Below, piece by piece: positions 36,120-45,794 of a stretch of DNA of 64,000 nucleotides. The position numbers and the translations under genes are program-made. The notes beneath the pieces are model-generated. The model was given only the letters and a program-made list of their open reading frames with translations, did no database searches and was not told the DNA's origin. Origin of the DNA: Niallia circulans (GTDB taxonomy: Bacteria; Bacillota; Bacilli; Bacillales; Cytobacillaceae). The stretch covers positions 1,116,001-1,180,000 of the forward strand of contig NZ_CP026031.1 in assembly GCF_003726095.1 (NCBI RefSeq). Direction: 5' to 3'. Every line of letters begins with the position of its first letter. Positions within the stretch are counted from its first letter, which is position 1.

Positions 36120-36149
36120 AAGCCAGTTACAAGTAAACTGGGCTTTTTT
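36120..36149 (+). terminator. Terminator after yneAB
   Basis: AAGCCAGTT pairs with AACTGGGCTT (one G-U) around a short loop and continues into six T residues; read-through to ynzC is possible. Confidence 0.85.
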
Positions 36150-36256
36150 ATTTTATTTTGCCAAAATAAAAATACACAGTTAGTGCATGATTGACAGATG
36201 ATGAAACAAGTTATCTTATCGCACAACCATGAAAACTTTAATAAAAGGAGTATAAT

Positions 36257-36490
36257 ATGTATCCTAAAAATAAACTTGATCGTATAAATGAACTCGCAAA
36301 AAAGAAAAAGGAAACTGGCTTAACGCTAGAAGAAGCAAAAGAACAAACAAAATTACGCGCAGATTATTTAAAAAATTTCCGTTCAACTATGGTAAATACA
36401 ATTGAAAATGTAAAAATTCTTGATCCAAATGGAACGGATGTAACACCTCAAAAGATTAAAGATATTCAAAATAAAAAGAAATTACACTGA
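36257..36490 (+). CDS. ynzC: YnzC family protein (DUF896)
   Basis: A 77-residue all-helical protein of the DUF896/UPF0291 family. The two-helix hairpin KLDRINELAKKKKETGLTLE and EEAKEQTKLRADYLKNFR is followed by a basic disordered tail. In B. subtilis it is part of the yneA operon under LexA; here a terminator separates them, though its own AAAGGAG and likely promoter are present. Function is unsettled. Confidence 0.95.
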   Translation: MYPKNKLDRINELAKKKKETGLTLEEAKEQTKLRADYLKNFRSTMVNTIENVKILDPNGTDVTPQKIKDIQNKKKLH

Positions 36491-36506
36491 TTTTTTTCTT
36501 TAAATC

Positions 36507-36536
36507 TAACCTTAACATTTATATGTTAAGGTTTTT
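36507..36536 (+). terminator. Terminator after ynzC
   Basis: CCTTAACAT pairs with ATGTTAAGG around a 4-base loop and runs into TTTTTT. Confidence 0.9.
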
Positions 36537-36674
36537 TATGTTTTCTAAAGGAAATTATGGGTAAAATACAAAATAAATGTCGAAATTATATAGTGGTGCT
36601 TCTTTCTAGTGTACATATATAGAAAAAGAATCATATTGGCTACTAAAATCAAGGAAATGAGAGGATGTTGAACA

Positions 36675-38681
36675 TTGAATACAAAATTAGATCATTTATC
36701 TATTGCTTCAATTAGAACACTTTCTATTGACACAATCGAAAAAGCTAAATCAGGCCATCCAGGAATGCCGATGGGTGCTGCACCGATGGCCTATACGTTA
36801 TGGACATCTTTTATGAATCATAACCCTAAAAATCCAGAGTGGTTTAATCGAGACCGCTTTGTTTTATCTGCAGGACATGGCTCTGCTTTACTATATAGCT
36901 TATTACATTTATCAGGCTATGATCTATCCCTTGATGATTTAAAAGGGTTTAGACAGTGGGGAAGCAAAACACCAGGACATCCAGAGTATGGACATACCGC
37001 AGGAGTGGATGCTACAACTGGACCTTTAGGACAAGGAATTGCGATGGCGGTTGGTATGGCACTTGCAGAAAAACATTTGGCAGGTGTATATAATAAAAAT
37101 AATTATCCAATTGTCGATCACTTTACATACAGTATTTGTGGCGATGGGGACTTAATGGAAGGAGTATCTGCAGAAGCGGCTTCTCTAGCTGGACATTTAC
37201 AGTTAGGGAAATTAGTTGTGCTATATGATTCCAACGATATTTCTTTAGATGGTGATTTGGATAAATCGTTTTCCGAAAGTGTAGAACAGCGATTTAAAGC
37301 ATATGGATGGCAATATATCCGTGTCGATGATGGCAATGATACAGATCAAATTGCAAAAGCAATAGAAGAAGCAAAGAAAGATCAATCAAAGCCTACATTA
37401 ATTGAAGTGAAAACGATTATTGGTTTTGGCGCACCAAATAAAGCTGGAAAATCATTAGTTCATGGAGCGCCACTTGGTGCAGATGAATTAAAATTAACGA
37501 AGGAAGCCTATAATTGGACGTTTGATGAAGATTTTTATGTTCCAGAAGAAGTTTATAATCATTTTAAAGAAAAAGTCTTTATGAATGGTGAGAAAAGAGA
37601 ACAGGAATGGAAGGAACTTTTTGCAAATTACGAAAAGGAATTTCCGGAACTAGCTCAGCAATTAAAAACTGCTCTAGCAGATACATTACCACAAGGTTGG
37701 GATCATCAAATACCTGTATATGAGGAAGGCAGCAGTCTAGCAAGTCGTGCCTCTTCAGGGGAAGTTATTAATAGCATTTCAAGCGAGCTGCCATTTTTAG
37801 TTGGAGGATCTGCCGATTTAGCAGGAAGTAATAATACAATGATTAAAGGAGGAAAGGATTTTACTCCTGAAACGCCTGATGGAAGAAATATATGGTTTGG
37901 CGTTAGAGAATTTGCAATGGGTGCAGCTTTGAATGGAATTGCTCTTCATGGAGGATTAAAAATATTTGGGGGTACTTTCTTTGTATTCTCTGATTATTTA
38001 AGACCTGCGATCCGTCTCGCTGCTTTGATGGGATTACCTGTTACGTATGTTTTCACCCATGATAGTATTGCGGTAGGTGAAGACGGACCAACTCATGAAC
38101 CAGTTGAGCAATTAGCTTCATTAAGAGCAATGCCTAATCTTTCTGTCATTCGTCCAGCGGATGGAAACGAAACAGCTGCTGCTTGGAAAATTGCACTTGA
38201 GTCTACAAATAAGCCAACTGCTTTAGTCTTAACTAGACAAAATTTACCGACTATTAAAGGGACAAAAGATAATGCATATGAAGGTGTATCGAAAGGTGGA
38301 TATATTATATCTCCTTCTAAAACGGAAACCCCTGATGCATTATTAATAGCAGCAGGTTCAGAAGTCGGCTTAGCAGTCGATGCACAAAAAGAATTAGAAA
38401 AAGACGGAATCAATGTTTCAGTTGTCAGTTTACCAGCATGGGACCGTTTTGAACAGCAAACAAAAGAGTATAAAGAAACCGTTATTCCAAAAAACATAAA
38501 GAAGAGATTAGCAATCGAAATGGGAAGTTCTCTCGGCTGGCATAAATATGTTGGAGATGAAGGAGATGTTCTTTCAATTGAAACTTTTGGAGCATCTGCG
38601 CCAGGAAATAAAGTATTAGAGGAATATGGATTTACAGTGTCCAATGTGGTCAAACGGTTAAAATCATTACTAGAAAGTTAA
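36675..38681 (+). CDS. tkt: Transketolase
   Basis: A 668-residue thiamine diphosphate enzyme of the pentose phosphate pathway. Seen are [14 protein letters not shown] near residue 27, the ThDP/metal motif GDGDLMEG near 155 with the downstream N of [19 protein letters not shown] near 255, and the pyrimidine-domain blocks [19 protein letters not shown] and [18 protein letters not shown]. Start is TTG with GAGGATG 9 bases upstream. It sits between ynzC and sirA as in B. subtilis. Confidence 0.98.
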   Translation: MNTKLDHLSIASIRTLSIDTIEKAKSGHPGMPMGAAPMAYTLWTSFMNHNPKNPEWFNRDRFVLSAGHGSALLYSLLHLSGYDLSLDDLKGFRQWGSKTPGHPEYGHTAGVDATTGPLGQGIAMAVGMALAEKHLAGVYNKNNYPIVDHFTYSICGDGDLMEGVSAEAASLAGHLQLGKLVVLYDSNDISLDGDLDKSFSESVEQRFKAYGWQYIRVDDGNDTDQIAKAIEEAKKDQSKPTLIEVKTIIGFGAPNKAGKSLVHGAPLGADELKLTKEAYNWTFDEDFYVPEEVYNHFKEKVFMNGEKREQEWKELFANYEKEFPELAQQLKTALADTLPQGWDHQIPVYEEGSSLASRASSGEVINSISSELPFLVGGSADLAGSNNTMIKGGKDFTPETPDGRNIWFGVREFAMGAALNGIALHGGLKIFGGTFFVFSDYLRPAIRLAALMGLPVTYVFTHDSIAVGEDGPTHEPVEQLASLRAMPNLSVIRPADGNETAAAWKIALESTNKPTALVLTRQNLPTIKGTKDNAYEGVSKGGYIISPSKTETPDALLIAAGSEVGLAVDAQKELEKDGINVSVVSLPAWDRFEQQTKEYKETVIPKNIKKRLAIEMGSSLGWHKYVGDEGDVLSIETFGASAPGNKVLEEYGFTVSNVVKRLKSLLES

Positions 38682-38760
38682 CTCATCAAGGATGGCTGGA
38701 AAAGAATTCTTCACCAACCAATGGGGGGATCGCATTTTCCATTCCATCCTATTTTCTTCG

Positions 38761-38770
38761 TTCGACAAAA
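38761..38770. promoter_or_regulatory. Probable Spo0A box upstream of sirA
   Basis: TTCGACAAAA is the reverse complement of TTTTGTCGAA, the 0A-box consensus. It lies about 95 bases before sirA, a gene that Spo0A~P induces in B. subtilis. Confidence 0.65.
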
Positions 38771-38864
38771 TAAGTCTGTTTTTTTAACACCTTGAGACAC
38801 ATCTTGGAGATATCCTTCTTTATAATAGAAGGAAAAGAAGTGGACAGGTTGGTGAAGATTCAGT

Positions 38865-39305
38865 ATGAGAAGATATCAATTGTATTTAATTAAAGAAAAA
38901 ATCGCTATTCACTATAATGGTAGAGAACGTTTGTTTTACAATTTATTTTCGGACCATACTAAAACAGACGATGGACCATTAAAGGAGATCCTGCAAAAAC
39001 AAGTGGATTTTATTACGCTTCCTATTTCTAGATGGATGATCGAAAATCAACTATACTCCGCTTTACAAAGAAACAAGAGCTTCCGATATAAAGATGGTAC
39101 TTTTTATATTGAAAACGGAAATTTAAGCAGTGCAACATTAACGATAAAAGATGATTCTTTATTTATAGAAGCAAAGGGTTACTATGATGCGGAATCCATT
39201 TTCTTTGAAATTATAAGGAAATATGAACCTTCTTTCTTAGCAATTGATGTGGAAAATGGCCGATTTGGCTGGTTAAAACCAATTAAGGAAAGAAATTTTG
39301 TCTAA
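38865..39305 (+). CDS. sirA: Sporulation inhibitor of replication SirA
   Basis: A 146-residue protein that binds domain I of DnaA and blocks new rounds of replication once sporulation begins. It shows the family ends: YQLYLIKEKIAIHYNGRE at the start and FFEIIRKYEPSFLAIDVENG with WLKPIKERNFV at the finish, the last 11 residues being nearly identical to B. subtilis SirA (YneE). The middle is divergent. A putative Spo0A box upstream fits its regulation. yneF follows after 86 bases. Confidence 0.92.
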   Translation: MRRYQLYLIKEKIAIHYNGRERLFYNLFSDHTKTDDGPLKEILQKQVDFITLPISRWMIENQLYSALQRNKSFRYKDGTFYIENGNLSSATLTIKDDSLFIEAKGYYDAESIFFEIIRKYEPSFLAIDVENGRFGWLKPIKERNFV

Positions 39306-39391
39306 AATGGAGAAATTCTGTAACAGATATTGTATAATATTATCTGGTCTAGTACACTAAAGTATAGACAACATGAAGGAGGAAAAAAGAT

Positions 39392-39610
39392 ATGCCTTGG
39401 TACGCATGGTTAAGTATTGTCGTAGCACTAATCGCCGGTATCGTTATCGGATTTTTTATTGCGCGTAAATACATGATGAACTACTTAAAGAAAAACCCAC
39501 CAATTAATGAACAAATGTTAAAAATGATGATGATGCAAATGGGAATGAAACCTTCTCAAAAGAAAATCAATCAAATGATGACAGCAATGAACAAACAACA
39601 AGGGAAATAA
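39392..39610 (+). CDS. yneF: YneF family membrane protein (UPF0154)
   Basis: A 72-residue single-pass protein: the N-terminal helix [20 protein letters not shown] anchors it, and the cytoplasmic part is helical and Met-rich ([20 protein letters not shown]). All features match YneF of B. subtilis. Its role is not established. AAGGAGGAAA precedes the ATG. Confidence 0.95.
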   Translation: MPWYAWLSIVVALIAGIVIGFFIARKYMMNYLKKNPPINEQMLKMMMMQMGMKPSQKKINQMMTAMNKQQGK

Positions 39611-39705
39611 TAGGACAAGCATTCAGTAAAACCTATTTTTCTGTTTTGATAAGAGAGGATTCTGTCATTATTTATAAATAAATGGTAATTCTCATCAGAA
39701 TTTCT

Positions 39706-39742
39706 AAACCACTTTTTTCTGATTAAATATGAAAAAAGTGGT
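39706..39742 (+). terminator. Terminator after yneF
   Basis: AAACCACTTTTTTC pairs perfectly with GAAAAAAGTGGTTT around an 11-base loop. Confidence 0.85.
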
Positions 39743-40049
39743 TTATTTGTATTTTGATAATAATTTTCAATAAAAAGAAGACAAAATTTCAAGGCAGAGG
39801 GCGACAAGACATAATGGAAATCAACTCATCATTTCCCCGGAAACCGCAAGATATGACAAAAGGTTCAATAGATTCGTCAATCATGTGAAAGATACTTTAT
39901 GAAGACAGCCTTGCTCTATAGCAGCTGGATATTACATTTTTTTAGTGACTAAAAAAGCCGAACAATCACAAAAATTTTGTCATTGTTCGACTTTATTTTT
40001 GTCAGAATTACATTTGTTTTAAAATAATACAACGACACTTCTGTTTTAG
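39743..40049. other. Gene-free stretch with an isolated terminator-like hairpin
   Basis: CGAACAATCACAAAA and TTTTGTCATTGTTCG (39959-39989) form a stem of 15 pairs with one mismatch, followed by a T-rich run on the plus strand. No gene precedes it: the only frame (MEINSSFPRKPQ..., ATG near 39814) has 24 codons and no ribosome binding site. The stretch could encode a small RNA ending at this hairpin or be a gene remnant. Confidence 0.4.
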
Positions 40050-40130
40050 TTGACAGATAACTTATGACAATATTAAACTTAAGAGGTATACGAACGTACA
40101 TTCGGTTATAAAGGAAGGAGGAGAATAATA
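40050..40130 (+). promoter_or_regulatory. Second SOS promoter with yneA-like geometry
   Basis: TTGACAG (40050-40056), TATTAAACT (40071-40079) and the LexA-type box CGAACGTACATTCG (40091-40104) have exactly the same spacing as TTGACAG, TATTAAACT and CGAACATACATTCT before yneA. I count about 40 of 54 identical bases. A strong ribosome binding site GGAAGGAGGAG follows (40113-40123), but no ATG, GTG or TTG lies at usable distance. The ABC exporter genes begin about 200 bases further on. Confidence 0.65.
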
Positions 40131-40204
40131 AGACAAACAGCCATTCAAGCAAAAGAACAGTATTCGTTCTAGGAACCCTCTTTAATTATAGGAAGAAAAA
40201 CTAA
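40127..40204 (+). other. Possible startless short reading frame (leader or gene remnant)
   Basis: Directly behind the strong ribosome binding site, one frame reads NKTNSHSSKRTVFVLGTLF then NYRKKN and stops at 40202-40204. It has peptide-like composition, but the only codons near the expected start are AAT, ATA and AAG. It may be a decayed SOS-induced gene or a leader peptide for the exporter, as bmrB is for bmrCD in B. subtilis. Confidence 0.3.
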
Positions 40205-40330
40205 TATTTCCACTCTATTAAATATTTTGAAAATATAATAAAATTTCTTTCCAGTTCCTAAATATTTTGCTAAACTAGTGAAGGGTATTTTTACATATTT
40301 AGTTGCCAACAGATAAGAGGTGTGTATGGG

Positions 40331-42085
40331 TTGAAAGTTTTTTTAAATTTAAAATGGTATTTTATCCAGGAGAAGAAAGCTTATCTTGGAGGGGTTTTTC
40401 TGTTGATTTTAGTTGCTATCCTTCAATTGATTCCTCCGAAAATAGTTGGTATAGTCGTTGATCATATTCAAGGAAAAACATTAAATTGGAGCAATTTATT
40501 ACAGTGGACAGGCGTTTTAGTTGTTTCGGCATTAGCAATGTATGTACTTCGTTATTATTGGCGAGTACTGATATTCGGGTCCGCTGTAAAGTTAGGTAGA
40601 TTATTGAGAAATCAGCTGTATAGTCATTTTACAAAAATGTCTCAGTCCTTCTATCAGCGAAATCGTACTGGAGATTTAATGGCACATGCAACAAATGATA
40701 TACAGGCGATTCAACAGACAGCAGGGCAAGGGGTGCTCACTTTAGTAGATTCTTTAGCAACAGGTGGCTTTGTTATTATTGCAATGGCTACAACAATTAG
40801 CTGGAAGCTTACCCTTATTTGTTTATTGCCAATGCCATTAATGGCGATATTAACAAGCTATTATGGTTCTTTAATACATAAGTACTTTCATCAAGCTCAG
40901 GCTGCTTTTTCATCGTTAAATGATAAAACGCAAGAAAGTATTTCTGGAATGAAAGTATTAAAAACATTTGGCCAAGAAAGAGAAGATGTTGAAGACTTTC
41001 GCAGATCATCTCTTGATGTAGTTGATAAAAATATTAAAGTAGCTCGTGTAGATGCTCTATATGACCCTACTATATCCATTATTGTCAGTATTTCTTTCTT
41101 TTTAGCAATTGTATTTGGGTCACGGTATGTTATTAATGGAGAACTTAGTTTAGGACAGCTCGTTTCTTTTACTACTTATTTAGGACTGTTAATTTGGCCA
41201 ATGCTGGCATTTGGATGGCTCTTTAATATTATGGAGAGAGGGAGAGCTTCATATGACCGTGTTACGGCATTAATGGAAACTAAGGTAGATATTATCAATA
41301 AGCCCGCAGCTATTACAACACCGCCAGCGGGGGATATTGTGTATGATTTAAAATCTTTCTCTTATAACCATAAAATTGATGTTCTGAAAAATATTCACTT
41401 TTGTTTGAAAAGAGGGCAGACTCTAGGGATTGTCGGCAAAACAGGAGCTGGAAAAACGACGCTTTTAAAATTGTTATTTAGAGAATATGACCATTATGAT
41501 GGAAAAATTATGATTAATGGAACAGAAATAAAGGAAATGGGTTTAGATGCATTGAGAGTATCCATTGGATATGTACCACAGGAACATTTTCTGTTTTCTG
41601 CCAGCATCCGAGATAATATTGCTTTTACTAATCCCAATACTTCAGAGGAAGAAATTCATAAGGCCGCTGTATTAGCAAATATTCATGATGATATTCTTGG
41701 ATTCACAGATGGTTATAATACAGTAGTTGGCGAAAGAGGAGTATCTTTATCAGGGGGGCAGAAACAACGCATTTCAATCGCGAGAGCACTCCTGATGAAT
41801 CCGGAAATACTTATCTTAGATGATTCTTTATCAGCAGTCGATGCAAAAACGGAAGAACGTATTCTGACAGCTCTAAAGGAAAATAGGGAAGGTAAAACAA
41901 CGATTATCACTTCCCATCGATTAAGCGCTATTGAACATGCTGACCTTATTATCGTACTAGATGAAGGGGCAATTATTCAAAGTGGGAACCATCAACAGCT
42001 TGTGAAGGAAAGCGGCTGGTATAAAGAAATGTACCATCGCCAGGCTTTAGAAGTAATGGTAAGCATGGGGGATACAAATGGATAA
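40331..42085 (+). CDS. bmrC: ABC exporter subunit, YheI/BmrC-like
   Basis: A half-transporter of about 584 residues: a six-helix exporter domain (residues 1-320) and a nucleotide-binding domain. Walker A is GKTGAGKTT near 375, the signature LSGGQKQR near 475 and Walker B ILILDDSLSAVD near 495. The Asp after Walker B, where Glu is usual, marks the degenerate site of heterodimeric exporters such as YheI (BmrC). I prefer the TTG at 40331, 9 bases after AGAGGTG, over the GTG at 40322. It overlaps its partner by 8 bases. Substrate unknown, probably drugs. Confidence 0.85.
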   Translation: MKVFLNLKWYFIQEKKAYLGGVFLLILVAILQLIPPKIVGIVVDHIQGKTLNWSNLLQWTGVLVVSALAMYVLRYYWRVLIFGSAVKLGRLLRNQLYSHFTKMSQSFYQRNRTGDLMAHATNDIQAIQQTAGQGVLTLVDSLATGGFVIIAMATTISWKLTLICLLPMPLMAILTSYYGSLIHKYFHQAQAAFSSLNDKTQESISGMKVLKTFGQEREDVEDFRRSSLDVVDKNIKVARVDALYDPTISIIVSISFFLAIVFGSRYVINGELSLGQLVSFTTYLGLLIWPMLAFGWLFNIMERGRASYDRVTALMETKVDIINKPAAITTPPAGDIVYDLKSFSYNHKIDVLKNIHFCLKRGQTLGIVGKTGAGKTTLLKLLFREYDHYDGKIMINGTEIKEMGLDALRVSIGYVPQEHFLFSASIRDNIAFTNPNTSEEEIHKAAVLANIHDDILGFTDGYNTVVGERGVSLSGGQKQRISIARALLMNPEILILDDSLSAVDAKTEERILTALKENREGKTTIITSHRLSAIEHADLIIVLDEGAIIQSGNHQQLVKESGWYKEMYHRQALEVMVSMGDTNG

Positions 42086-43889
42086 AACTATTAAACTCAC
42101 AAGTGAACAGCAAAGAAAAGTATTATTTCGATTACTAGGTTATATAAAACCACATAAAAAAGCGGTAATGATTGCATTCTGTCTCTTAATTTTATCGACA
42201 TTGGGAGAATTAGCTGGACCATATTTAATTAAAGTCTTCATAGATGATTATTTAACACCAAGAAATTTAGCCGTTCAGCCATTAACTGTTTTGGGAATTA
42301 CCTATATTTTCATTCAAATCATGAATGTAGTAATTATGTATTTTCAATTATATAAGTTTCAAGAAATTGCTTTATATATTATTCAGCAGCTTCGGGTTGA
42401 TATATTTTCGAAGATTCATACACTTGGACTCCGCTATTTTGACAAAATACCCGCTGGAAGTATCGTTTCGAGAGTAACAAATGATACAGAAGCAATTAAA
42501 GATATGTTTGTCAGTGTCCTTGCAACCTTTATTCAAAGCGGATTTATGATTTTTGGTATTATCATTGCTATGTTTGTTTTGAATGTTAAGCTTGGGGCAA
42601 TTTGTTTAATTTTACTGCCAATCTTAGGATTTATTATTTATACGTATCGGAAATATAGCTCAAGCTTCTACCAAGATATAAGAGAACGATTAAGCCAATT
42701 AAATGCAAAACTTAGTGAATCTTTACAAGGAATGAATATAATCCAAGTATTTAGACAAGAAAGAAGATTGAAAAATGAGTTCGATGATATTAATACTAAG
42801 CACTATCAAGCAGGAATGCGTAATATTAAGTTAGAAGGGTTACTCCTCAGACCTGCCATTGACCTTGTTTACGTACTTGGGCTTATTCTTGTTTTAAGCT
42901 ATTTTGGGATATCTTCTTTTAACAATCCGATTGAAATTGGGGTATTATATGCCTTTGTAAGTTATTTAGATCGTTTTTTTGAGCCAGTCAATAATATGAT
43001 GATGCGCCTATCACTTTATCAACAAGCAATTGTATCTGCCTTTCGCGTATTTACCGTATTAGATGAAGAAGGTATAGAGCCATCTTTAGTTGCTGATAGC
43101 AAAAGTAAAATTGAGAATGGTGTGATTGAATTTAAGGATGTCACTTTTTCATATGATGGGAAACAAGATGTGTTGAAAAACATCTCATTTACGGCTAAAG
43201 AAGGGGAAACTGTTGCATTAGTAGGACATACAGGAAGTGGAAAAAGTTCTATTGTCAATCTACTTATGCGGTTTTACGATTTTGGAAAAGGGGAAATTCT
43301 GATTGACGGCAAATCATTAAAGTCTTTCAGTAAAAGAGAACTTCGGGAAAAAATGGGGTTAGTACTTCAAGATCCATTCCTATTTTATGGAACAGTAACA
43401 GATAATATTCGTTTATATAATAAGGAAGTAACGGAGAAAGAAGTTATCGAAGCAGCTAAGTTTGTGCAAGCTAATCAATTCATTGAAAAGCTAGAAGATC
43501 AATATAATCATAAAGTGGTAGAAAGAGGTTCTGCTTTTTCAAGTGGACAGCGCCAGCTTATTGCATTTGCGAGAACCATTTTGACAAATCCGAAAGTACT
43601 AATATTGGATGAAGCAACAGCCAATATTGATACAGAAACGGAAGAAGCTATTCAACTTGCATTATCGAAAATGCGTAAAGGCAGAACAACCATCGCCATC
43701 GCTCATCGTCTTTCTACCATCCAAGATGCAGATTTAATCTTAGTGCTTCACAAAGGAAACATTGTGGAAAAGGGTAACCATCAACAACTTCTGCAACAAA
43801 AAGGATTGTATTATAAAATGTATCTACTACAAAATGGAGCTGCCGATTCTATTGAAGAGACAGTAGAGCATAAAGTGGAACTCACATAG
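42078..43889 (+). CDS. bmrD: ABC exporter subunit, YheH/BmrD-like
   Basis: The 603-residue partner half-transporter. Exporter domain with ITYIFIQIMNVVIMYF and the coupling segment LRYFDKIPAGSIVSRVTNDT; nucleotide-binding domain with Walker A GHTGSGKSS near 391, Walker B VLILDEATANID near 513 with the catalytic Glu, and H-loop IAIAHRLST. The ABC signature is FSSGQRQ, a variant of LSGGQ, typical of the pair. It is shorter than B. subtilis BmrD because it lacks the external insertion after helix 1. Translation is coupled to the upstream subunit. Confidence 0.85.
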   Translation: MDKTIKLTSEQQRKVLFRLLGYIKPHKKAVMIAFCLLILSTLGELAGPYLIKVFIDDYLTPRNLAVQPLTVLGITYIFIQIMNVVIMYFQLYKFQEIALYIIQQLRVDIFSKIHTLGLRYFDKIPAGSIVSRVTNDTEAIKDMFVSVLATFIQSGFMIFGIIIAMFVLNVKLGAICLILLPILGFIIYTYRKYSSSFYQDIRERLSQLNAKLSESLQGMNIIQVFRQERRLKNEFDDINTKHYQAGMRNIKLEGLLLRPAIDLVYVLGLILVLSYFGISSFNNPIEIGVLYAFVSYLDRFFEPVNNMMMRLSLYQQAIVSAFRVFTVLDEEGIEPSLVADSKSKIENGVIEFKDVTFSYDGKQDVLKNISFTAKEGETVALVGHTGSGKSSIVNLLMRFYDFGKGEILIDGKSLKSFSKRELREKMGLVLQDPFLFYGTVTDNIRLYNKEVTEKEVIEAAKFVQANQFIEKLEDQYNHKVVERGSAFSSGQRQLIAFARTILTNPKVLILDEATANIDTETEEAIQLALSKMRKGRTTIAIAHRLSTIQDADLILVLHKGNIVEKGNHQQLLQQKGLYYKMYLLQNGAADSIEETVEHKVELT

Positions 43890-43920
43890 AAAGGTGATTT
43901 AACTTTAGAATGATAAAATT

Positions 43921-43961
43921 AAACCGAAGTTCGCTAATCTAGCAGTGAACTTCGGTTTTTT
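43921..43961. terminator. Terminator between the ABC exporter and ynzD
   Basis: AACCGAAGTTC pairs perfectly with GAACTTCGGTT and is followed by T residues on the plus strand. The ynzD stop codon lies in the loop, so the last codons of ynzD form one arm. Confidence 0.9.
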
Positions 43962-44175
43962 TGCTTTTTCTCTTTTTAGATATTCCATTGTTTTTTGATT
44001 TTGGGAAAGCAGGAAACTTATTTTTTAAATTTATTTCATTATATTTATTTAGTAATACATCTAATTCTTGACTGCATATAATGGCTGAGGAAGATGAAAA
44101 ACCATGTTTCATAGCAATTTCAATAAGCTCTGTACGCTTTAATTCAATTTGAGTAAGCAATTGCTTTTTTAGCAT
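43939..44175 (-). CDS. ynzD: Spo0E-like aspartyl phosphatase YnzD
   Basis: A 78-residue member of the Spo0E family, which dephosphorylates Spo0A~P and delays sporulation. The signature SQELDVLLNKYNE lies near residue 35 after a first helix (LTQIELKRTELIEIAMKHG). The C-terminal 30 residues are Lys-rich and longer than in B. subtilis YnzD. AAAGGAAAATT precedes the ATG on the minus strand. Position next to ccdA agrees with B. subtilis. Confidence 0.9.
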   Translation of the reverse strand: MLKKQLLTQIELKRTELIEIAMKHGFSSSSAIICSQELDVLLNKYNEINLKNKFPAFPKSKNNGISKKRKSKKTEVHC

Positions 44176-44344
44176 GGTTAATTTTCCTTTCCGTCTAAAT
44201 TCTGTTATTTAATAAATGTTAAAGTGGAAATTAATTTACTTAATTATATCTATTTTTGGAAGTAAATGCAAAAATATCGCAAAGATACATATATAGGCTG
44301 TACAAGCATATAGTTATAAGAAATGGAGAAAGGAGAGATAGATA

Positions 44345-45049
44345 GTGGTAGATATAAATTTTTTTCTTGCATTAGGGGCAGGTTTTTTGAGTTTTATTTC
44401 TCCATGCTGTTTACCATTATATCCTGCTTATTTATCCTATATAACTGGAATGTCTAGCGGACAGTTAAAAGAAGAGAAACTACTTAATAATGCTAGTTTA
44501 ATTCATACAATTCTATTTCTTTTTGGATTTTCGATTATTTTTATTGCCCTTGGTTTTGGTTCTTCCTTGATAGGAGAATATTTTAAAGTCTATCAAGAAG
44601 AAATAAGAAAGATTGGTTCGCTTATCATCATATTTTTTGGTCTAACTATCATTGGCTTAATAAAGCCTCAATGGTTAATGAAAGAATATCGGTTTTCTTT
44701 TAAGACCAGACCAACTGGTTATCTGGGATCCATTTTGATTGGATTAAGTTTTGCGGCAGGATGGACTCCCTGCAACGGTCCGATTCTAGCAGCGGTTCTA
44801 TCTTTAGCAAGCCTGCATCCAGAAACAAGCTTACTATATTTAGGAGCATATATTATCGGATTTGCACTTCCGTTTATTTTTTTATCCTTTTTTATTTCTC
44901 ATTGGAACAAACTTAAAAAGTATAGTGTACAGTGGACGAAATTTGGCGGATTCTTTATGATTGTGATGGGAATTTTATTGTATGTAGATGGGATGAAATG
45001 GTTAACACGTGTTATATCACCAATTTTTGGTGATTTTCAAGGTTTTTAA
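44345..45049 (+). CDS. ccdA: Cytochrome c biogenesis thiol-disulfide transporter CcdA
   Basis: A 234-residue protein with six membrane helices that passes reducing equivalents across the membrane for cytochrome c maturation and spore cortex synthesis. The redox cysteines are in SFISPCCLPLYPAYLSY near residue 20 and in AAGWTPCNGPILAA near 145, both in the expected helices. GTG start after AAAGGAGAG. It begins the ccdA-yneI-yneJ group known from B. subtilis. Confidence 0.96.
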   Translation: MVDINFFLALGAGFLSFISPCCLPLYPAYLSYITGMSSGQLKEEKLLNNASLIHTILFLFGFSIIFIALGFGSSLIGEYFKVYQEEIRKIGSLIIIFFGLTIIGLIKPQWLMKEYRFSFKTRPTGYLGSILIGLSFAAGWTPCNGPILAAVLSLASLHPETSLLYLGAYIIGFALPFIFLSFFISHWNKLKKYSVQWTKFGGFFMIVMGILLYVDGMKWLTRVISPIFGDFQGF

Positions 45050-45190
45050 TCATTACTCCATGCTATAATATTTAACAAGCACAATGGCAAGAGATTTAAA
45101 ATAGGATGAATTACATAATTTTATACCATGATTTGTCAACTTTGATGCCGAAATACATTGAAATTATGATAAAGATTCGCTATATTGGAT

Positions 45191-45231
45191 TAGTAATAGT
45201 AATAGTAATAGTAATAGTAATAGTATTAGTA
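45191..45231. repeat. Tandem hexanucleotide repeat (TAGTAA)n
   Basis: TAGTAA is repeated six times without error and then decays into TAGTATTAGTAT. It lies 50-90 bases upstream of yneI, where its promoter should be. Copy-number change could alter promoter spacing. Confidence 0.9.
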
Positions 45232-45282
45232 TTTTATTTACCTATTAGATATTGTGTTTTCGGTTGTTGAGGAGGAAGTAAG

Positions 45283-45642
45283 ATGGCGCGAATATTGATT
45301 GTGGATGACGCAAAGTTTATGAGACTAACACTCTCAAATATTTTAACTAGATCGAATCATGAAGTTATCGGAGAAGGGGAAAACGGGAAGGAAGCAATAA
45401 GATTATATCGCGAACTGGATCCAGATTTGGTCACAATGGATATTACAATGCCAGAGATGAACGGATTAGACGCAGTTAAAGAAATTAAGAAAGAATTTCC
45501 CCAAGCAAAAATTATTATGTGTTCAGCAATGGGCCAGCAAAAAATGGTAGTGGAAGCAATTGAAGCTGGTGCGAAGGATTTTATCGTAAAGCCTTTTGAT
45601 GATACGCGAGTATTAGATGCAATAAATCGAGTTTTAAAATAA
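45283..45642 (+). CDS. yneI: Single-domain response regulator YneI (CheY-like)
   Basis: A 119-residue receiver domain without an output domain. The phosphorylation pocket is formed by the DDA triad near residues 8-9, the acceptor Asp in LVTMDITMPEMNG near 54, the conserved Ser in IIMCSAMGQQ and Lys in DFIVKPF near 104. The partner kinase is unknown. GAGGAGGAAG precedes the ATG. The gene lies between ccdA and yneJ as in B. subtilis. Confidence 0.95.
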   Translation: MARILIVDDAKFMRLTLSNILTRSNHEVIGEGENGKEAIRLYRELDPDLVTMDITMPEMNGLDAVKEIKKEFPQAKIIMCSAMGQQKMVVEAIEAGAKDFIVKPFDDTRVLDAINRVLK

Positions 45643-45794
45643 CAAATATAGTAGATGCTTTTATAGGATATGATATAATCATATCCTATCTTTTCTTTGT
45701 GTCTATTTATATAAATAGACAGTGTGCTGATCTTAGTGGTAAGATTAAAAGTATTCTTAAGGCAATGATAAAAGGTTAGTAAAGGGGTTTTTCT

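Noticed and set aside
38792..38826. SigA promoter TTGAGA/TATAAT for sirA
   Set aside because: The spacing of about 23 bases is too long for a normal promoter.
39949..40152. 67-codon minus-strand frame
   Set aside because: Runs through the terminator-like hairpin and the SOS promoter on the opposite strand; no ribosome binding site.
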